From UBA4582 sp002389265 (GTDB lineage Bacteria > Pseudomonadota > Gammaproteobacteria > Pseudomonadales > Azotimanducaceae), in NCBI GenBank assembly GCA_943788825.1, contig CALSRT010000001.1:1-64000 (forward strand): a DNA stretch of 64,000 bases, in the 5' to 3' direction. Shown here in pieces: positions 60,961-64,000 of this stretch (its first letter is position 1; each line of letters opens with the position of its first letter). Under the pieces are notes generated by a model. The model did no database searches, was not told the DNA's origin, and was given only the letters and a program-made list of their open reading frames with translations. Both the position numbers and the translations under genes were made by a program.

Positions 60961-61930
60961 AGGTTGTCTCGAGAAACTGCTGGAATTCGTCGATGGTCCA
61001 GTCGGTTCGGTGTGGGCCACTGAGGTGACCCGTGAAAACGTGTGACGCGGCATCGCCATCAAGGGTCACGGGTATGGTTTTCTTATTGTCCGAGCCCCAT
61101 TGGTTCAGGGCTTTGATAGCAGCTGCCGGATCGATAGTGGGGTCGTTGCGTAAATACATCATGGCCAAGGGGATCTTGAAGGTATTCAAGTTCTGCCGCC
61201 TAGCCCAGTCCACCATTTTCTGCATCTCAATCAGCGCCAAGGTGGAATAGCGGTTGGTCCAAAATTGACCGTGCTCCTCAGTTTCTGGCTCCCACTCGTG
61301 AAACTTCCCCAAGACTAACGGCACCCAGTGGGGCGCCCAGGGCCAGGTCAACAGAAATCCCATTGGATTACGGATTTTGAAATTTGGCGCCATTAAGAGC
61401 ATTGCTTGCACCTTCTCGGCAACGCCGGGCTGTGCGGCGAGCCAGACAGACAGGGGTGCACCAGTAGAAGTGGCAACGATGACGACGCGATCACCCAGGC
61501 GTGTTGCGATTTCCCAGGCGTCGACCATGCTTTGTAGCCAGCCCTCAGCTTCCTTAAGCATGCCGTGCTGACCGACGCCGTGACCCTCGAGCCGTGCATC
61601 AAAAATATTCGCCCCATATAAAGCCGCCAGACGTTCGGTCACAGGTGCTGTTTCTTGCCGTGAAGCAGAGAAGCCGTGGATGTAAAGAAAGCACAAGGGT
61701 GTTTTGGCGGGTGTTTCCGGGTCATTCCAGAGGATTCTGGCCTCAGCACCGTCGATAATGTTCGCGACTCTGGCCTCGCTGCCGATCAGCCAATTCTCAA
61801 GGTCGATACCCATCAAGTCTGGCGGCACCCTAACAACGGGCGCGCGTGCGTCCAGGCGTGGCCTTGGGCCCAAAATGAAGCACAAGAGCAGCGTTAACAA
61901 TACGGCAGCAAGGGTGTAGAAAATTTCCAT
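60953..61930 (-). CDS. alpha/beta hydrolase, membrane-anchored
   Basis: A 325-residue hydrolase with one N-terminal hydrophobic helix (about 2–20), so it may be membrane-anchored. It has C-F-L-Y-I-H-G-F-S-A-S-R, a nucleophile elbow A-T-S-T-G-A (Gly replaced by Ala) and a probable His in G-D-A-A-S-H-V-F-T-G-H. The ATG at 61930 is chosen; the ORF extends to 61984 without a better site. It lies directly upstream of the diguanylate cyclase, with a slight overlap, so they may be co-transcribed. The substrate is unknown. Confidence 0.87.
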   Translation of the reverse strand: MEIFYTLAAVLLTLLLCFILGPRPRLDARAPVVRVPPDLMGIDLENWLIGSEARVANIIDGAEARILWNDPETPAKTPLCFLYIHGFSASRQETAPVTERLAALYGANIFDARLEGHGVGQHGMLKEAEGWLQSMVDAWEIATRLGDRVVIVATSTGAPLSVWLAAQPGVAEKVQAMLLMAPNFKIRNPMGFLLTWPWAPHWVPLVLGKFHEWEPETEEHGQFWTNRYSTLALIEMQKMVDWARRQNLNTFKIPLAMMYLRNDPTIDPAAAIKALNQWGSDNKKTIPVTLDGDAASHVFTGHLSGPHRTDWTIDEFQQFLETTFA

Positions 61931-61976
61931 GGACTGATGGTACGGGGTTGCTGCGGTGAAGACAATCTGTCTGAGA

Positions 61977-62004
61977 CCGAGCATCAGACCTGGCTGATGC
62001 TCGG
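61977..62004. promoter_or_regulatory. 11-bp inverted repeat in divergent promoter region
   Basis: CCGAGCATCAG and CTGATGCTCGG flank a 6-base centre (ACCTGG). It lies between the divergent hydrolase (start 61930) and acyl-CoA dehydrogenase (start 62136). Neither strand has a T run after it, so it looks more like an operator or an mRNA structure than a terminator. Confidence 0.5.
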
Positions 62005-62135
62005 CACATTTTCGGCTATACTGCTGAGCGGTTCGAGACCGCGCGGGTCGATGCGCGCGAAGCCTTTTTCAGGACTGCAGGTCGACGGTTTTTTTTAGCA
62101 CTGTCGGCCTGAATCCCTAACCCCAGGACATCATC

Positions 62136-63902
62136 ATGACAGACTATCGGGCACCCACCGCAGATATGCTATTTGCGCTTAATCATTTGGCTGAGCTACC
62201 CCAGGTGTGCGCGCTGCCAGCCTTTACCGAAGCGTCGCCGGTCTTGGTGGCATCTGTGTTGGAAGAAGCTGCCCGATTTGCCGGTGATATTTTGGCGCCG
62301 CTGAACACGGTCGGCGATTTGATCGGTACTCGCGTGGTGGGCGACCAAGTCAGAGAATCCAGCGGTTTCGCCGAAGCTTATGTGCAATTTACGACCAATG
62401 GCTGGCCGGCGCTACCCTGTAATCCTGAGTTCGGTGGTATGGGCCTGCCTGAGTGCGTGGGGCTGGCGACGATGGAGATGTGGTCGGCGGCGAATGTCAG
62501 CTTTGCCTTGTGCCCAATGTTGGGTCAAGGGGCGATTGAGGCAATCGAGCATCATGCCAGTGAGGCGCTGAAGGCGTGCTATCTGCCGAAAATGATCAGT
62601 GGCGAATGGACGGGTACCATGAATTTGACGGAATCGCAGGCTGGTTCAGATTTGTCGTCAGTACAGACGAAAGCCGTTCCCCATCTTGATCACTACAAGC
62701 TGTTCGGTACCAAGATTTTTATCACCTGGGGCGACCACAGCATGACTAACAATGTTGTGCATCTGGTGCTGGCACGACTCGAGGGTGCCCCGGAGGGCGT
62801 CAAGGGTATTTCGTTGTTTTTGGTGCCGAAATACCTGGTTAATGATGATGGTGAACCCGGCGCCCGGAATGATGTTTATGCGCGTTCCGTCGAGCACAAG
62901 ATGGGTATCCACGGCAGTCCCACCTGCGTCATGGCGTTCGGCGAAAAAGGTGGAGCCCTGGGTTATCTGGTGGGTGAAGCCAATATGGGGCTGAGCTATA
63001 TGTTTACTATGATGAATCACGCCCGGCTGAATGTGGGTGTTCAGGGTGTCGCGTTATCGGACCGCGCTTACCAGCAGGCGGTACACTATGCTCGCGACCG
63101 AATGCAGGGTCAGGCGCCAGGCATGCCAGGCAAAAGCGCCATCATTCATCATCCGGATGTTCGGCGCATGCTCATGCTCATGCGGGCCTTGAGTGAAGCA
63201 TCCCGAGCGCTATGTTATGTCACATCCGCGGCCTTTGATCATGGTCATAAAGCCCTGGATCCGGAAGTACGAGCCAGTGCTATGCGGCGCGCCGAGTTGC
63301 TGACGCCGATCTCCAAGGCCTGGTCAACTGAGGTCTCCCAGGAGGTCACCTCGCTGGGTGTTCAGGTCCACGGGGGCATGGGTTTCATAGAGGAAACAGG
63401 CGCGGCCCAGTTGATGCGCGACGCGCGGATTACCACGATCTATGAGGGTACTACAGGCATCCAGGCCCTGGATCTCATCGGCCGCAAGGTGATTCGAGAC
63501 CAGGGTGCGGCACTACTCAGTCTGCTGGAAGAAGTTGATGAGACAGCGGTTGCACTGGCAACTGATTTTCCCGCGATGGCGGCGAGCCTGACGGCTGCCT
63601 CAACAGAGTTCAGGCAAGCCACGAGCTTTGTCTTGATCCATGCTGGTGATCATGAACACCTGGCCAGTGCCGTGGCTTATAACTATTTAATGGGTGCTGG
63701 AACAGTTATCGCAGGTTGGCTGATGGCCAGGTCGGCCTTGATAGCCGCATCGCTGCGTCATGAAGATGAAGCGTTTTATAGCGCGAAAATCACCACGGCA
63801 ACATTTTATTTTGATCAGATCATGCCTCGGGCCCAGGCTCATTTCAGTAGTGTCAGTGTGGCTGCAACGACTATGATGGACTTGACGGTGGAACAGTTCT
63901 AG
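62136..63902 (+). CDS. acyl-CoA dehydrogenase (DmdC/FadE-like, with C-terminal extension)
   Basis: A 588-residue flavoenzyme. It begins Y-R-A-P-T-A-D-M-L-F, the start of the DmdC-like group. The FAD-binding and substrate loops include M-N-L-T-E-S-Q-A-G-S-D-L and T-S-L-G-V-Q-V-H-G-G-M-G-F-I-E-E. I-Y-E-G-T-T-G-I-Q-A-L-D holds the probable base Glu. About 120 residues of C-terminal acyl-CoA dehydrogenase domain follow. It oxidises an acyl-CoA; the DmdC substrate (methylmercaptopropionyl-CoA) is possible but not established. A hairpin follows the stop. Confidence 0.94.
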   Translation: MTDYRAPTADMLFALNHLAELPQVCALPAFTEASPVLVASVLEEAARFAGDILAPLNTVGDLIGTRVVGDQVRESSGFAEAYVQFTTNGWPALPCNPEFGGMGLPECVGLATMEMWSAANVSFALCPMLGQGAIEAIEHHASEALKACYLPKMISGEWTGTMNLTESQAGSDLSSVQTKAVPHLDHYKLFGTKIFITWGDHSMTNNVVHLVLARLEGAPEGVKGISLFLVPKYLVNDDGEPGARNDVYARSVEHKMGIHGSPTCVMAFGEKGGALGYLVGEANMGLSYMFTMMNHARLNVGVQGVALSDRAYQQAVHYARDRMQGQAPGMPGKSAIIHHPDVRRMLMLMRALSEASRALCYVTSAAFDHGHKALDPEVRASAMRRAELLTPISKAWSTEVSQEVTSLGVQVHGGMGFIEETGAAQLMRDARITTIYEGTTGIQALDLIGRKVIRDQGAALLSLLEEVDETAVALATDFPAMAASLTAASTEFRQATSFVLIHAGDHEHLASAVAYNYLMGAGTVIAGWLMARSALIAASLRHEDEAFYSAKITTATFYFDQIMPRAQAHFSSVSVAATTMMDLTVEQF

Positions 63903-63911
63903 CTGGGGAGT

Positions 63912-63950
63912 TGCCTCTCGGTGTTTCGCTGAGCGAAACACCGAGAGGCA
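63912..63950 (+). terminator. 19-bp perfect inverted repeat after acyl-CoA dehydrogenase
   Basis: TGCCTCTCGGTGTTTCGCT (63912–63930) and its exact reverse complement (63932–63950) face each other across one base. A second smaller inverted repeat (TTCGTG…CACGAA, 63951 onward) follows. There is a TTTT run within the second one. It may be a terminator pair or another regulatory structure. Confidence 0.6.
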
Positions 63951-64000
63951 TTCGTGTTTTGCGCTCGGCGCAAAGCCACGAATTAGCTGACGTCCACAAG

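Overview
The window looks like a chromosomal segment of a free-living, probably marine, gammaproteobacterium. The evidence is the gene order mutS–fdxA, recA–recX, alaS–lysC–csrA and tRNA-Arg(ACG)/tRNA-Ser(GCU), which is the usual gammaproteobacterial neighbourhood. Here it is opened up by extra genes: a globin, a small coiled-coil protein and a Lon-like protease between recX and alaS, and a PaaX-like regulator plus desaturase between csrA and the tRNAs. A Na+-pumping oxaloacetate decarboxylase, an LPS-export permease and several acyl-CoA enzymes fit the same picture. I cannot name a genus. No phage, IS element, CRISPR array or rRNA gene is visible.

Layout. 1–913 has no gene and carries stacked short tandem repeats. 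0.9–4 kb: fdxA and mutS (minus). 4–14.3 kb: an SOS box, recA, recX, a globin, a coiled-coil protein, a Lon-like protease, alaS, lysC and csrA. 14.5–17 kb: desaturase, PaaX-like regulator and two tRNAs. 17.1–20.4 kb: oadG-oadA-oadB. 20.7–24.3 kb: an unknown small protein, a DsbA-like isomerase, an aldehyde dehydrogenase, a NADAR protein and a small membrane protein. 24.5–27.7 kb: a MacA/MacB-type ABC exporter in three overlapping or abutting genes. 27.7–31.1 kb: a single-chain biotin-dependent acyl-CoA carboxylase. 31.3–34.9 kb: a class IV aminotransferase with a poly-Q tail, a beta-propeller lipoprotein and a secreted hydrolase. 35.1–37.6 kb: rubrerythrin / Fe-S protein / DUF3501 operon. 37.7–43.6 kb: an outer-membrane DUF5916 protein, a degenerate response regulator, and MOSC, rhodanese, Lrp and DUF6356 proteins. 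43.7–47.1 kb: a small exported protein, tRNA-Arg(CCU), and a CoA-binding / ArsS radical SAM / two-glycosyltransferase cluster. 47.3–51.5 kb: MscS, a frameshifted PlsC-type acyltransferase, a PaaK-like ligase, a crotonase and a DUF1330 protein. 51.6–58.2 kb: GH2 hydrolase, Omp85-type protein, lptF without lptG, PAP2 phosphatase and an unknown protein. 58.7–63.9 kb: two hydrolases around a membrane diguanylate cyclase, then an acyl-CoA dehydrogenase.

How the genes work together. DNA repair (mutS, recA/recX with a LexA box) opens the window. Acyl-CoA and aromatic-acid type metabolism recurs through it (carboxylase, PaaK-like ligase, crotonase, acyl-CoA dehydrogenase, aldehyde dehydrogenase). Envelope functions (LptF, PAP2, PlsC, Omp85, DUF5916, MacAB) cluster in the second half. 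The arsenosugar-type ArsS set and the rubrerythrin–Fe-S–DUF3501 set are the two most coherent multi-gene modules.

The most unusual signal is not a gene. Many gaps, and a few genes, contain short imperfect tandem arrays with unrelated sequences but similar unit lengths (mostly 11–14 bp, with 13 bp recurring at five places). One array sits between the SOS box and recA, and a 12-bp duplication sits inside the recA tail.
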